Assembly: GCF_004405105.1 (NCBI RefSeq)
Contig: NZ_SORW01000021.1
Coordinates: forward strand, 43,489 to 107,488
Direction of reading: 5' to 3'
DNA length: 64,000 nt
DNA from: Jeotgalibacillus sp. R-1-5s-1
GTDB lineage: Bacteria; Bacillota; Bacilli; Bacillales; Jeotgalibacillaceae
The position numbers and the translations under genes were made by a program. Within the stretch, counting starts at the first letter, position 1, and every line of letters begins with the position of its first letter. The notes under the pieces were generated by a model. It was not told where the DNA came from, ran no database searches, and saw only the letters and a program-made list of their open reading frames with translations. Shown one piece after another: positions 9,127-16,170 of this stretch.

Positions 9127-10200
9127 ATGAATCAGGATACATTATCCCTATTTAAAACTTTAACAGAATTACCCGGCGCACCCGGAAATGAGCATGCGAT
9201 CCGCAAGTTTATGAAACAGGAGCTTTCAAAGTACTCAGATGAAATCGTTCAGGACGGTCTTGGTAGCATATTTGGACTGAAAAAAGGACCTGAAGATGGA
9301 CCGGTTGTTATGGCTGCAGGTCACATGGATGAAGTTGGGTTTATGGTGACGGGCATTACCGAAAACGGGATGATCCGATTCCAGACACTCGGCGGCTGGT
9401 GGAGTCAGGTGTTACTTGCTCAGCGCGTTGAAATTGTGGCTGAAGATAAAAAGATCATTGGCGTCATTGGATCTATCCCTCCTCATCTATTGAGCGAAGA
9501 AAAACGTGCAAAACCGATGGAAATTAAAAATATGCTCATTGATGTAGGTGCAGACGATAAGGCAGATGCTGAATCAATGGGCATCCGTCCGGGACAGCAG
9601 ATTGTGCCTGTATGTCCGTTTACTCCAATGGAAAACAATAAAAAAATTCTGGCTAAAGCATGGGATAACCGCTACGGCTGCGGAATTTCAGTGGAACTTC
9701 TGAAAGAGCTGAAGGATGAAAAACTGCCGAATACGCTGTACAGTGGTGCAACCGTGCAGGAGGAAGTCGGCTTAAGAGGAGCACAAACAGCTGCCAACCT
9801 GATTAAACCGGATATTTTCTTTGCCATGGATGCAAGTCCTGCAAATGATATGACAGGCGATAAAAATGAATTCGGTCAGCTCGGTAAAGGAACGCTGCTG
9901 CGTATTTTAGACCGCAGTATGGTGACACACCGCGGTATGCGTGAATTCGTTCTGGATACAGCAGAGACGAACAATATTCCGTATCAGTATTTTGTTTCTG
10001 CAGGCGGTACTGATGCAGGCCGCGTCCACATTTCAAATGAAGGTGTGCCAAGTGCGGTTGTCGGCATCTGTTCACGCTATATCCACACAGCAGCTTCGAT
10101 GATCCATATTGATGATTATGCAGCTGCAAAAGAACTGCTAGTTAAACTCGTAAAGGCAAGTGATCGTTCAACGGTCGAATCGATCCGTCAGGGTTCATAA
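9127..10200 (+). CDS. ytoP: M42-family glutamyl aminopeptidase (YtoP)
   Basis: Cobalt/zinc aminopeptidase of the M42 (PepA/DeblA) family, cytosolic, 357 residues. Metal ligands and catalytic residues can be placed in [31 protein letters not shown] (catalytic Glu pair) and AMDASPAND. The C-terminal [10 protein letters not shown] carries the last His ligand. Start ATG 9127 is 9 bases after AAGGAAG. The next gene begins 2 bases after the stop, so the two are co-transcribed. Confidence 0.93.
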   Translation: MNQDTLSLFKTLTELPGAPGNEHAIRKFMKQELSKYSDEIVQDGLGSIFGLKKGPEDGPVVMAAGHMDEVGFMVTGITENGMIRFQTLGGWWSQVLLAQRVEIVAEDKKIIGVIGSIPPHLLSEEKRAKPMEIKNMLIDVGADDKADAESMGIRPGQQIVPVCPFTPMENNKKILAKAWDNRYGCGISVELLKELKDEKLPNTLYSGATVQEEVGLRGAQTAANLIKPDIFFAMDASPANDMTGDKNEFGQLGKGTLLRILDRSMVTHRGMREFVLDTAETNNIPYQYFVSAGGTDAGRVHISNEGVPSAVVGICSRYIHTAASMIHIDDYAAAKELLVKLVKASDRSTVESIRQGS

Positions 10201-10202
10201 AA

Positions 10203-10712
10203 ATGAAGGCAGCAGTAGGTACACTGAACAAAGCGAAATTAAAAGCAGTTGAAGCTGCCTGGAAGATCGGTGACGTTCAGGGGTTTGATATCCCTTCAGG
10301 TGTCAACGACCAGCCATTTGGTCACGAGGAAACAATCGAAGGCGCGGTGAACAGGGCAAAAGGAGCAGCAGAAAAGCTTCCCGGAGCCGTTGGGATTGGT
10401 CTTGAAGGTGGCGTAACAGAGACACCGCACGGACTTTTTATTTGTAACTGGGGAGCGCTTGTGACCCCTGATGGCAGAGAACCTTTTATCGCTGCAGGCG
10501 CGAGCTTCAGGCTGCCGGATGAGCTGGCTGAACCGCTCCGGCAGGGGGAAGAGCTCGGGCCTTTGATGAGAGCTTACAGTCAAAATAAAAACATCAGTCA
10601 GGAAGAAGGAGCGGTTGGTTTTTTTACGAACCACAGAATTACCCGTGATCAGATGTTTGAACATATTTTGGAGCTGCTGATTGGTCAGTGGGAGTTTTCA
10701 AATAGAGCATAA
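10203..10712 (+). CDS. DUF84 / YjjX-like non-canonical purine NTP phosphatase
   Basis: 169 residues with the NTPase signature of the DUF84 family: VGTLNKAKLKAVEAA at the N-terminus, and GIGLEGGV, where acidic residues bind Mg2+. By homology to YjjX it would hydrolyse inosine or xanthosine triphosphate and clean the nucleotide pool. The substrate in Bacillales is not certain. It starts 2 bases after ytoP and ends at a strong terminator that overlaps its stop. Confidence 0.82.
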   Translation: MKAAVGTLNKAKLKAVEAAWKIGDVQGFDIPSGVNDQPFGHEETIEGAVNRAKGAAEKLPGAVGIGLEGGVTETPHGLFICNWGALVTPDGREPFIAAGASFRLPDELAEPLRQGEELGPLMRAYSQNKNISQEEGAVGFFTNHRITRDQMFEHILELLIGQWEFSNRA

Positions 10713-10740
10713 AAAATCCGGCAGCAATGCCGGATTTTTT
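10711..10740 (+). terminator. Terminator of ytoP operon
   Basis: AAAAAATCCGGC and GCCGGATTTTTT, perfect 12-bp arms and a 6-nt loop. Confidence 0.92.
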
Positions 10741-10868
10741 AGATGAAGGTCTTATTAAAATTGCGTCTGGTTTTTGTGAGAGTTGTTTATTAACCACCTA
10801 GAGTAGTCAAATAATGCAACAGCATTGTTAATTAATCAAAAAGAGTTATCTAATAAATTTGTTTAAAA

Positions 10869-10929
10869 GCCCGCCTCCGCTTTTTCGTGGCCACACGATA
10901 AGCCGCAGTCTTCGGGTGGCAACGGCCCT
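10869..10929 (-). repeat. Decayed fragment of the hairpin element, reverse orientation
   Basis: Read on the minus strand it contains CCGAAGACT, GTGGCCACG and GAAAAAGCGGAGGCGGGC, blocks matching the left core, P2 region and right core of the family, but the outer arms and central hairpin are lost. It lies in the 10741-11017 gap. Nothing else is recognisable in that gap. Confidence 0.5.
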
Positions 10930-11017
10930 CAAAAATATAGTCAATCATATCATTATATCTATACAAGTTAACAAACATTTCTTTTCATTAATGAACAAAT
11001 ATAAAAATGAAAGTTTT

Positions 11018-11464
11018 TTATTCCTCTTCAAAAATATAAGAAACGGCTTTTAGTGCCTGATCAGGTGTTTCGACTGTGACGGTTGCTTTTCTTGAAAGCT
11101 CTTTTAGTGCATGGTGTAGCTTTTCCGGGCGAATCAGAATCAGCGGTTTTCCGGCTGTTAAGGCAGCGGATGCGTCCATTGCGGTGTTCCACTGTTTATA
11201 TTGTTCACCGAAAAGCGCGATAACCAGGTCAGCCTTTTGCATAAGCACCTGTGTACGAAGATTGTTAAAGGCAGAAGCTGCATCGTCTTTGAAAACAGCA
11301 GAAGGCTGTTCACCTAATATTTCTTCCCCAATCTGATCCGAGCGCTCGTGATTTTCCATCGGTCCTGTGAAATGAAGAGTGTATGGCAGATCCTTCGCTT
11401 TCTCTTTTAACTGCTTCCGCCAGTCACTGTGAATTTCTCCCGCAAGATAAATTGTCAGTTCCAT
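11018..11464 (-). CDS. ytoQ: YtoQ-family protein
   Basis: 148-residue soluble protein matching the YtoQ family, with the conserved start YLAGEIHSDWR and the block VLMQKADLVIALFGEQYKQWNTA. The fold resembles nucleoside 2-deoxyribosyltransferase-like proteins, in which conserved acidic residues line a pocket. Function is not established. ATG follows AGGAGGA with good spacing. It is transcribed against its neighbours ytoP and the lipoprotein gene. Confidence 0.82.
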   Translation of the reverse strand: MELTIYLAGEIHSDWRKQLKEKAKDLPYTLHFTGPMENHERSDQIGEEILGEQPSAVFKDDAASAFNNLRTQVLMQKADLVIALFGEQYKQWNTAMDASAALTAGKPLILIRPEKLHHALKELSRKATVTVETPDQALKAVSYIFEEE

Positions 11465-11616
11465 CTACATTCCTCCTCAAAATATGTCGCAATAGTCAAA
11501 GTATATCACGATAAAAAATAGGCTGGAAATATGTTGCTCTTCCCAGGGGTTGTCAAAAGCCTCTATGAACAGTATGATGTTAAACGAATGCTTTAAAAAT
11601 TTCAGGAGGAAATACC

Positions 11617-12123
11617 ATGAAGAAATTCAGTTTATTAATCCTATTACTCGCCCTTTCAGCTGTATTGGCAGCTTGTAATACAACCATAGAGGAACAAAGA
11701 GACAAGACGCTTGAAGAAGTAGAGGCTGTATTTAATGCAGACCCTGAACGTGCAAATGAAGAAGGACAGGATCTCGAGTTCCACATTCCTTATTTCTCAG
11801 AAGTTGCAGAAGAAGCTGATCACAACATTGTCATTGAAAAAAGCAATGAAACCTACGTTCTATTTCATCACCTGAACGAAGAAGCAGGTCAGGATGCGAT
11901 CTATACAATGACAGAAGCTTCATCTGAAGAGTGGCTCGTGAACGAAACTTTCGAAGCCAACGACCAATTTGGCTACGTATTGCTCAGACAGATTGACGAA
12001 GAAGAATACGAGCTTGTGACAGGCGTCAACCACGTAAAAGTCACCACCGTAACAGACCTTCAAAACATCGCTGACAATGCCGAATGGATGATGGAAACAG
12101 CCCGTTCTGCCCAGTGGAAATAA
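11617..12123 (+). CDS. Predicted lipoprotein of unknown function
   Basis: 168 residues starting with a lipoprotein signal peptide: charged MKKF, hydrophobic stretch, then the lipobox LAAC with the acylated Cys at about residue 20. The mature part is strongly acidic (many Glu/Asp) with no domain I recognise; this fits an exposed, surface-anchored protein of a salt-tolerant bacterium. Good ribosome-binding site AGGAGGA. A single-gene unit with its own terminator. Confidence 0.85.
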   Translation: MKKFSLLILLLALSAVLAACNTTIEEQRDKTLEEVEAVFNADPERANEEGQDLEFHIPYFSEVAEEADHNIVIEKSNETYVLFHHLNEEAGQDAIYTMTEASSEEWLVNETFEANDQFGYVLLRQIDEEEYELVTGVNHVKVTTVTDLQNIADNAEWMMETARSAQWK

Positions 12124-12134
12124 CCATTCAAAGG

Positions 12135-12169
12135 AAAATGCCCAAAACCATCGGGCATTTTCTTTTTTT
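12135..12169 (+). terminator. Terminator of the lipoprotein gene
   Basis: AAAATGCCC and GGGCATTTT, 9-bp arms, 9-nt loop, then C and seven T residues. Confidence 0.88.
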
Positions 12170-12293
12170 ATTATCTGAAAACCTACATAACCATAAGAGA
12201 GTAATCATGGTTCGGTGATTATTATTGTGATAGTTGTCACACCGATGCCGCCCGATCCAATCTGTATTTTAAAAATTGTTATAAATATACAAA

Positions 12294-12408
12294 GGGCCGT
12301 CCTCATCCGAAGACTCCTGTGGCAGAGAAGCGACAGGTGAGACAGCGTAGCGCGCAGCGCTAGCTGGCTCACCGCGCGGCCGCGGAAAGCGAAGGATGAG
12401 GACGGCCC
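12294..12408 (+). repeat. Intergenic hairpin element, copy 3 (short form)
   Basis: Perfect 15-bp arms GGGCCGTCCTCATCC and GGATGAGGACGGCCC around the core. The central hairpin here is the GGTGAG ... CTCACC version with a longer GC-rich stem (CAGCGTAGCG / CGCTAGCTGG region). It lies between two + strand genes in the gap 12124-12495. Confidence 0.9.
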
Positions 12409-12459
12409 GACTGCATATGAAAAATCATAAAGCCACCGCTTTACAAAACAAACAACTGT

Positions 12460-12483
12460 CTTTACACTAGTAAAAGTGTAAAG
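12460..12483. promoter_or_regulatory. Perfect inverted repeat over the ribosome-binding site of the PTS IIC gene
   Basis: Arms CTTTACACT and AGTGTAAAG (9 bp) around a 6-nt loop. The right arm covers the first bases of the AAAGGAG at 12480-12486. It could be an operator, or an RNA hairpin that hides the ribosome-binding site. No regulator is known. Confidence 0.45.
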
Positions 12484-12495
12484 GAGTGGGCATTC

Positions 12496-13506
12496 GTGAA
12501 ATGGCTTAGAAAAAAAGGAGTTTCATTATCCCCTAAGATATACTTAATCGACGGCCTCAGCTATATGGCACTTGGCCTTTTCAGTTCCCTCATCATCGGA
12601 CTTATTATCCAGACAATAGGAAATCAATTCTCTATTCCCTTTCTTACAGAAATGGGTACGCTTGCAATTACACTAGCCGGCCCTGCCATTGGTGCAGCAG
12701 TTGCATACGGCCTAAAAGCGCCGCCGCTAGTGCTCTTTGCTGCTGTCGTTACAGGAGCAGCAGGCTATTCACTTGGTGGTCCTGCCGGATCCTATGTGGC
12801 GGCACTTGTATCTGTTGAAATCGGTAAAATGGTCAGTCAGACAACAAAGCTTGATATCGTCGTGACCCCATTTACAACCATTGCAACAGGGTATATCATT
12901 TCGGCTTTTGTTGGACCGGAGATTAATGAATTTATGCAGTCGATCGGCAGCTGGATCAGCTGGGCAACGGAACAGCGTCCGATTGTGATGGGCATGCTTG
13001 TGGCTGGCATCATGGGACTTGCTCTTACAGCGCCAATTTCCAGTGCTGCGATCGCTCTGATGCTTGGACTCGATGGACTTGCTGCAGGTGCTGCAACGGT
13101 TGGATGCAGCGCGCAGATGATCGGTTTTGCAGTGGCGAGTTATAAAGAGAATAAATGGGGCGGCCTGGTTGCCCAGGGGCTTGGGACATCTATGCTTCAG
13201 GTGCCGAATATTATCCGAAACCCGCTCATTTGGATTCCGCCAACCGTTGCAGGTGTCGCACTAGCACCCATTGGGACTGTCATTTTCAAAATGCAGAATT
13301 CACCTGAAGGAGCAGGAATGGGGACGAGTGGGCTTGTTGGACAGATCATGACATTTAATACAATGGGCTTTTCATTCACTGTTCTTGGTCAGGTTCTCCT
13401 GTTGCATTTTATTGGACCTGCCGTCATAACCCTGTTACTATCTCATTACATGAGAAAAGTCCGTCTGATTAAAGATGGTCAGATGAGGATTCATACAGGA
13501 GGATGA
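12496..13506 (+). CDS. PTS-type EIIC-like membrane transporter
   Basis: 336 residues with about nine or ten hydrophobic segments and small-residue-rich repeats (LAGPAIGAAVAYGL, GGPAGSYVAALVSVEIG), matching the EIIC_2 family of phosphotransferase-type transporters (PF13303-like). No EIIA, EIIB or HPr domain is in the protein or nearby, so it cannot act as a complete PTS alone; it may transport or sense without phosphorylation. Start is GTG after AAAGGAG. Its stop overlaps the next frame (thioredoxin-like ytpP), suggesting coupling. Confidence 0.75.
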   Translation: MKWLRKKGVSLSPKIYLIDGLSYMALGLFSSLIIGLIIQTIGNQFSIPFLTEMGTLAITLAGPAIGAAVAYGLKAPPLVLFAAVVTGAAGYSLGGPAGSYVAALVSVEIGKMVSQTTKLDIVVTPFTTIATGYIISAFVGPEINEFMQSIGSWISWATEQRPIVMGMLVAGIMGLALTAPISSAAIALMLGLDGLAAGAATVGCSAQMIGFAVASYKENKWGGLVAQGLGTSMLQVPNIIRNPLIWIPPTVAGVALAPIGTVIFKMQNSPEGAGMGTSGLVGQIMTFNTMGFSFTVLGQVLLLHFIGPAVITLLLSHYMRKVRLIKDGQMRIHTGG

Positions 13507-13511
13507 AAAGA

Positions 13512-13829
13512 ATGAAGAAGCTTGAATCAATGGAACAATTTAATGAGTTGAAAAATAACGGTAAGCACATTTTTATGTTCTCAGCTGACTGGTGCCCGGA
13601 TTGCCGTGTGATTGAACCGATTCTTCCTGAAGTGGAAGAGAAATTTTCATCATTTACATTTGTTTACGTGGATCGTGATGACTTTATTGATCTGTGTGCA
13701 GACCTTAGTGTTTTTGGCATTCCGAGCTTTGTGGCCTTTGAAAACGGTGAAGAAACAGGCCGTTTTGTGAGTAAAGACCGTAAGACACAAGAAGAAATCG
13801 AGCATTTTGTAGAGAGTCTTCCTGCATAA
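13512..13829 (+). CDS. ytpP: Thioredoxin-like protein (YtpP)
   Basis: 105-residue single-domain thioredoxin fold with active-site WCPDC around residues 28-32 and the cis-proline loop FGIPSF. It should reduce protein or low-molecular-weight disulfides in the cytosol. Start: ATG 13512 is well spaced from AGGAGG; ATG 13503 directly abuts that site. It follows the EIIC-like gene with only 5 bases between, and ends at a terminator. Confidence 0.88.
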   Translation: MKKLESMEQFNELKNNGKHIFMFSADWCPDCRVIEPILPEVEEKFSSFTFVYVDRDDFIDLCADLSVFGIPSFVAFENGEETGRFVSKDRKTQEEIEHFVESLPA

Positions 13830-13855
13830 ACAGATCATCACCATAAAAAAGTAAT

Positions 13856-13895
13856 GCCTGGCGCAAAATGAATTCCTTTAGCGTCAGGCTTTTTT
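13856..13895 (+). terminator. Terminator after ytpP
   Basis: GCCTGGCGC and GCGTCAGGC (one wobble) with a 16-nt loop, then six T residues. Confidence 0.8.
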
Positions 13896-13946
13896 CATGT
13901 ACAATAGAATGCGGAGAAAAACCTGTTCAACTATTGGAGGGTTATC

Positions 13947-14756
13947 ATGGCAGAAAAAATGGACTCATTGAAAATGAGAAAAAAATTAAAGGAACGACTT
14001 GAGCATCCTGACCGTGTCATCTCGTATGACCGGGAAAAGGACCAGCTCAGAGTTGAAGATAAAGAAACAAAAAAAGGAATCGAAATTTCGATTCCGAGCG
14101 TAATCGGAAAATGGAATCAGAAAAAGGACCAGGCCGTTGAAGAAACCGCTTATTATGTTGAAGAAGCGCTTGCAGTGATGGGAAGAAAAGCAGCTGTTCA
14201 AAATCCTGAAAAGCATGTTCTGCCCGTGATCCGCTCGACTTCTTTCCCAACAGAATCAAAAGAAGGCGTTTCATTTGTATACGATGAGCATACGGCTGAA
14301 ACGAGAATCTTTTATGCGATGGATCTTGGGAAGACGTACCGGCTTATTGATGAACCATTCCTGAAAGATCAGGGCTGGACACATGCTCAAATGAAGGAAA
14401 TGGCACTATTCAATGTTCGCTCTCTTCCAGCTGAAATGAAACGGGATGAAGTGGCTGAAAATGTATTCTATTTCCTGAATTCAAATGACGGATACGATGC
14501 CAGCAGAATTTTAAATGACTCGTTTTTAAAAGAAATGGCTGATAAAATAGAAGGCGAAATGACGGTTGCTGTCCCTCATCAGGACGTGCTGATCATTGGT
14601 GACATCCGCAATGAAACAGGTTATGATGTACTGGCTCAAATGGCCATGTCCTTCTTTGCAGCAGGGCATGTACCGATCACAGCCTTATCCTTCATTTACG
14701 AAGAGGGAGAACTGGAGCCGGTCTTTATCTTAGGAAAAAATAAACGCAGGGAATAA
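13947..14756 (+). CDS. ytpQ: DUF1444 family protein (YtpQ)
   Basis: 269-residue soluble protein of the DUF1444/YtpQ family, recognised from position between ytpP and ytpR and from overall composition (N-terminal charged helix, conserved [13 protein letters not shown] and [10 protein letters not shown]). No catalytic motif is apparent and its role is unknown. ATG follows GGAGGG at proper spacing. Twelve bases separate it from ytpR, so they are one transcript. Confidence 0.82.
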   Translation: MAEKMDSLKMRKKLKERLEHPDRVISYDREKDQLRVEDKETKKGIEISIPSVIGKWNQKKDQAVEETAYYVEEALAVMGRKAAVQNPEKHVLPVIRSTSFPTESKEGVSFVYDEHTAETRIFYAMDLGKTYRLIDEPFLKDQGWTHAQMKEMALFNVRSLPAEMKRDEVAENVFYFLNSNDGYDASRILNDSFLKEMADKIEGEMTVAVPHQDVLIIGDIRNETGYDVLAQMAMSFFAAGHVPITALSFIYEEGELEPVFILGKNKRRE

Positions 14757-14768
14757 GGAGACAATCTG

Positions 14769-15380
14769 ATGAACGTATTTTATAACAAACATGGTATTGG
14801 TGATGTAGTACTCATTAAACTGAATGACACGCCACGTCATTCCAAAGCTTTTGAAAGAAAAGGAAATGTTGTTCAAATTAAAAACAATGAAACCAACGAA
14901 GTGACAGGCTATAACATTTTTGAAGCATCTTCAACTTTCTCATACGATGCAGAAGGCGTAGTTAAAATGGACGCTGGAAAGCTGAAGCAAATCAATGAAG
15001 TGATCCAGCAGGCAGGATTTGACCATCAGATTGAGGCTGACTTCACGCCGAAATTTGTTGTTGGCTACGTTGAAGAAATGGAAAAACATCCGAACGCTGA
15101 CAAACTTAACGTTTGTCAGGTGAATGTAGGAGAAGAAAAGCTCCAGATCGTTTGCGGCGCACCAAACGTCGAAGCAGGTCAAAAAGTGGTTGTGGCCAAG
15201 CCGGGCGCTGTAATGCCAAGTGGCATGATCATTAAAGATGCAGAACTCCGCGGCGTTCCATCAAGCGGCATGATCTGTTCAGCCAAAGAACTTGCACTGC
15301 CTGACGCACCGGACAAAAAAGGAATCCTCGTCCTAGAAGACTCCTACCAAGCCGGCCAGGCATTCCCGCTGTCTAACTAA
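14769..15380 (+). CDS. ytpR: tRNA-binding OB-fold protein (YtpR)
   Basis: 203 residues. The C-terminal half (about 95-203) is the EMAP-II/Csaa-type tRNA-binding domain, as found at the N-terminus of the phenylalanyl-tRNA synthetase beta chain: [21 protein letters not shown], then CGAPNV and [12 protein letters not shown]. The N-terminal half is a YtpR-specific DUF4479-like domain. It probably binds tRNA or structured RNA; the physiological role is unknown. A strong terminator follows. Confidence 0.9.
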   Translation: MNVFYNKHGIGDVVLIKLNDTPRHSKAFERKGNVVQIKNNETNEVTGYNIFEASSTFSYDAEGVVKMDAGKLKQINEVIQQAGFDHQIEADFTPKFVVGYVEEMEKHPNADKLNVCQVNVGEEKLQIVCGAPNVEAGQKVVVAKPGAVMPSGMIIKDAELRGVPSSGMICSAKELALPDAPDKKGILVLEDSYQAGQAFPLSN

Positions 15381-15404
15381 AGTTTTATAAATCTTACTGC
15401 TGAT

Positions 15405-15441
15405 AAAGCCGGCTGGTGTATATATACACAGGCCGGCTTTT
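15405..15441 (+). terminator. Terminator of ytpQR
   Basis: AAAGCCGGC and GCCGGCTTTT with an inner palindromic TGTGTATATATACACA-like loop. Confidence 0.85.
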
Positions 15442-15460
15442 CTATGACTTTAATTTGTAA

Positions 15461-15673
15461 TCTATTAACATCTTGCTCAGTCCTATCAATAGAACCAGTC
15501 TTGCAGTCGTCAATACCTTATTCGCTAACAAGATTTCAGCTTCAAATTAATCACCTATCGACAGAGATGTATATGCTATCAACGGGAACATTCGTCTTAA
15601 TAACAGATTAATTGTAGCTTGTAAAAATCACGCTTCTAATTTAGGATTAACAATGATTGATACTACTGACTAA
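15461..15673 (+). pseudogene. Possible gene remnant with in-frame stop
   Basis: One frame reads as protein-like sequence with a single internal TAA: visible pieces are NRTSLAVVNTLFANKISASN, stop, then SPIDRDVYAINGNIRLNN and NHASNLGLTMIDTTD ending at the TAA 15671-15673. No ribosome-binding site or start is evident. The family is not recognised; a loose resemblance to PIN-domain toxins is speculative. Directly followed by hairpin copy 4. Confidence 0.25.
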
Positions 15674-15674
15674 A

Positions 15675-15916
15675 GGGCCGGGTCGCATCCGAAGACTCCT
15701 ACGGCAGAGAAGCGACAGGTGAGCCAGCGTATTGCGCAGCAATAGCTGGCTCACCGCGCGGCCTTAGAAAAGCGGAGGCGGCTCGTCCAGCCCCGACAAG
15801 CATAAGGCGAAGATGAAAAGAGGGCTGACCTTCGCCCTCGTTCAGCTTTGACTTATGACCTCGAGGGGCTAGCCGCCGCAGCTAGACAAAAGAAAGCGAA
15901 GGATGCGACCCGGCCC
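15675..15916 (+). repeat. Intergenic hairpin element, copy 4 (long form)
   Basis: Perfect 16-bp arms GGGCCGGGTCGCATCC (15675-15690) and GGATGCGACCCGGCCC (15901-15916), flanked by AAA and TTTTTT. Core hairpin is the GAGCCAGC / GCTGGCTC type. The insert (about 15777-15891) is almost identical to that of copy 1, but its arms read GGCGGC / GCCGCC instead of GGCGAC / GTCGCC. It lies in the 15381-16170 gap with the ytpR terminator, the possible remnant, a second terminator at 15943 and an extended -10 like TGCTAAAAT (16079-16087) before sftA. Confidence 0.9.
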
Positions 15917-15942
15917 GTTTTTTAAAAAGCATATCATCACCC

Positions 15943-15979
15943 CACCGCTCAGCCCAAAACCAGAGCGGTTTTTTATTTT
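15943..15979 (+). terminator. Orphan terminator before sftA
   Basis: ACCGCTC and GAGCGGT, 7-bp arms, 12-nt loop, T-rich tail TTTTTATTTTT. It has no gene directly upstream; it may once have served the remnant at 15461-15673. Confidence 0.7.
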
Positions 15980-16170
15980 TCCAGATGACAATAGACACCC
16001 GGATACGAAACAAGTCACACTCACCCGTCATCCGATTTAACTAAATCATCAATTTCGACACGATTGTAGAGTAAAACCTGCTAAAATAGGTGAAGTGAGA
16101 GGATAGCACATCACATATACAAAATAAAAAACCCTACTAAAAAGTAAGTAAGAAAAGAGTGGTTGTAAAA

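Noticed and set aside
10859..11053. Small open frame between the DUF84 gene and ytoQ
   Set aside because: It covers the decayed repeat and AT-rich DNA, with no ribosome-binding site or recognisable product.
15461..15673. Assignment of the remnant to PIN-domain toxins
   Set aside because: Only a vague resemblance; no conserved acidic triad can be placed, so I leave the family open.
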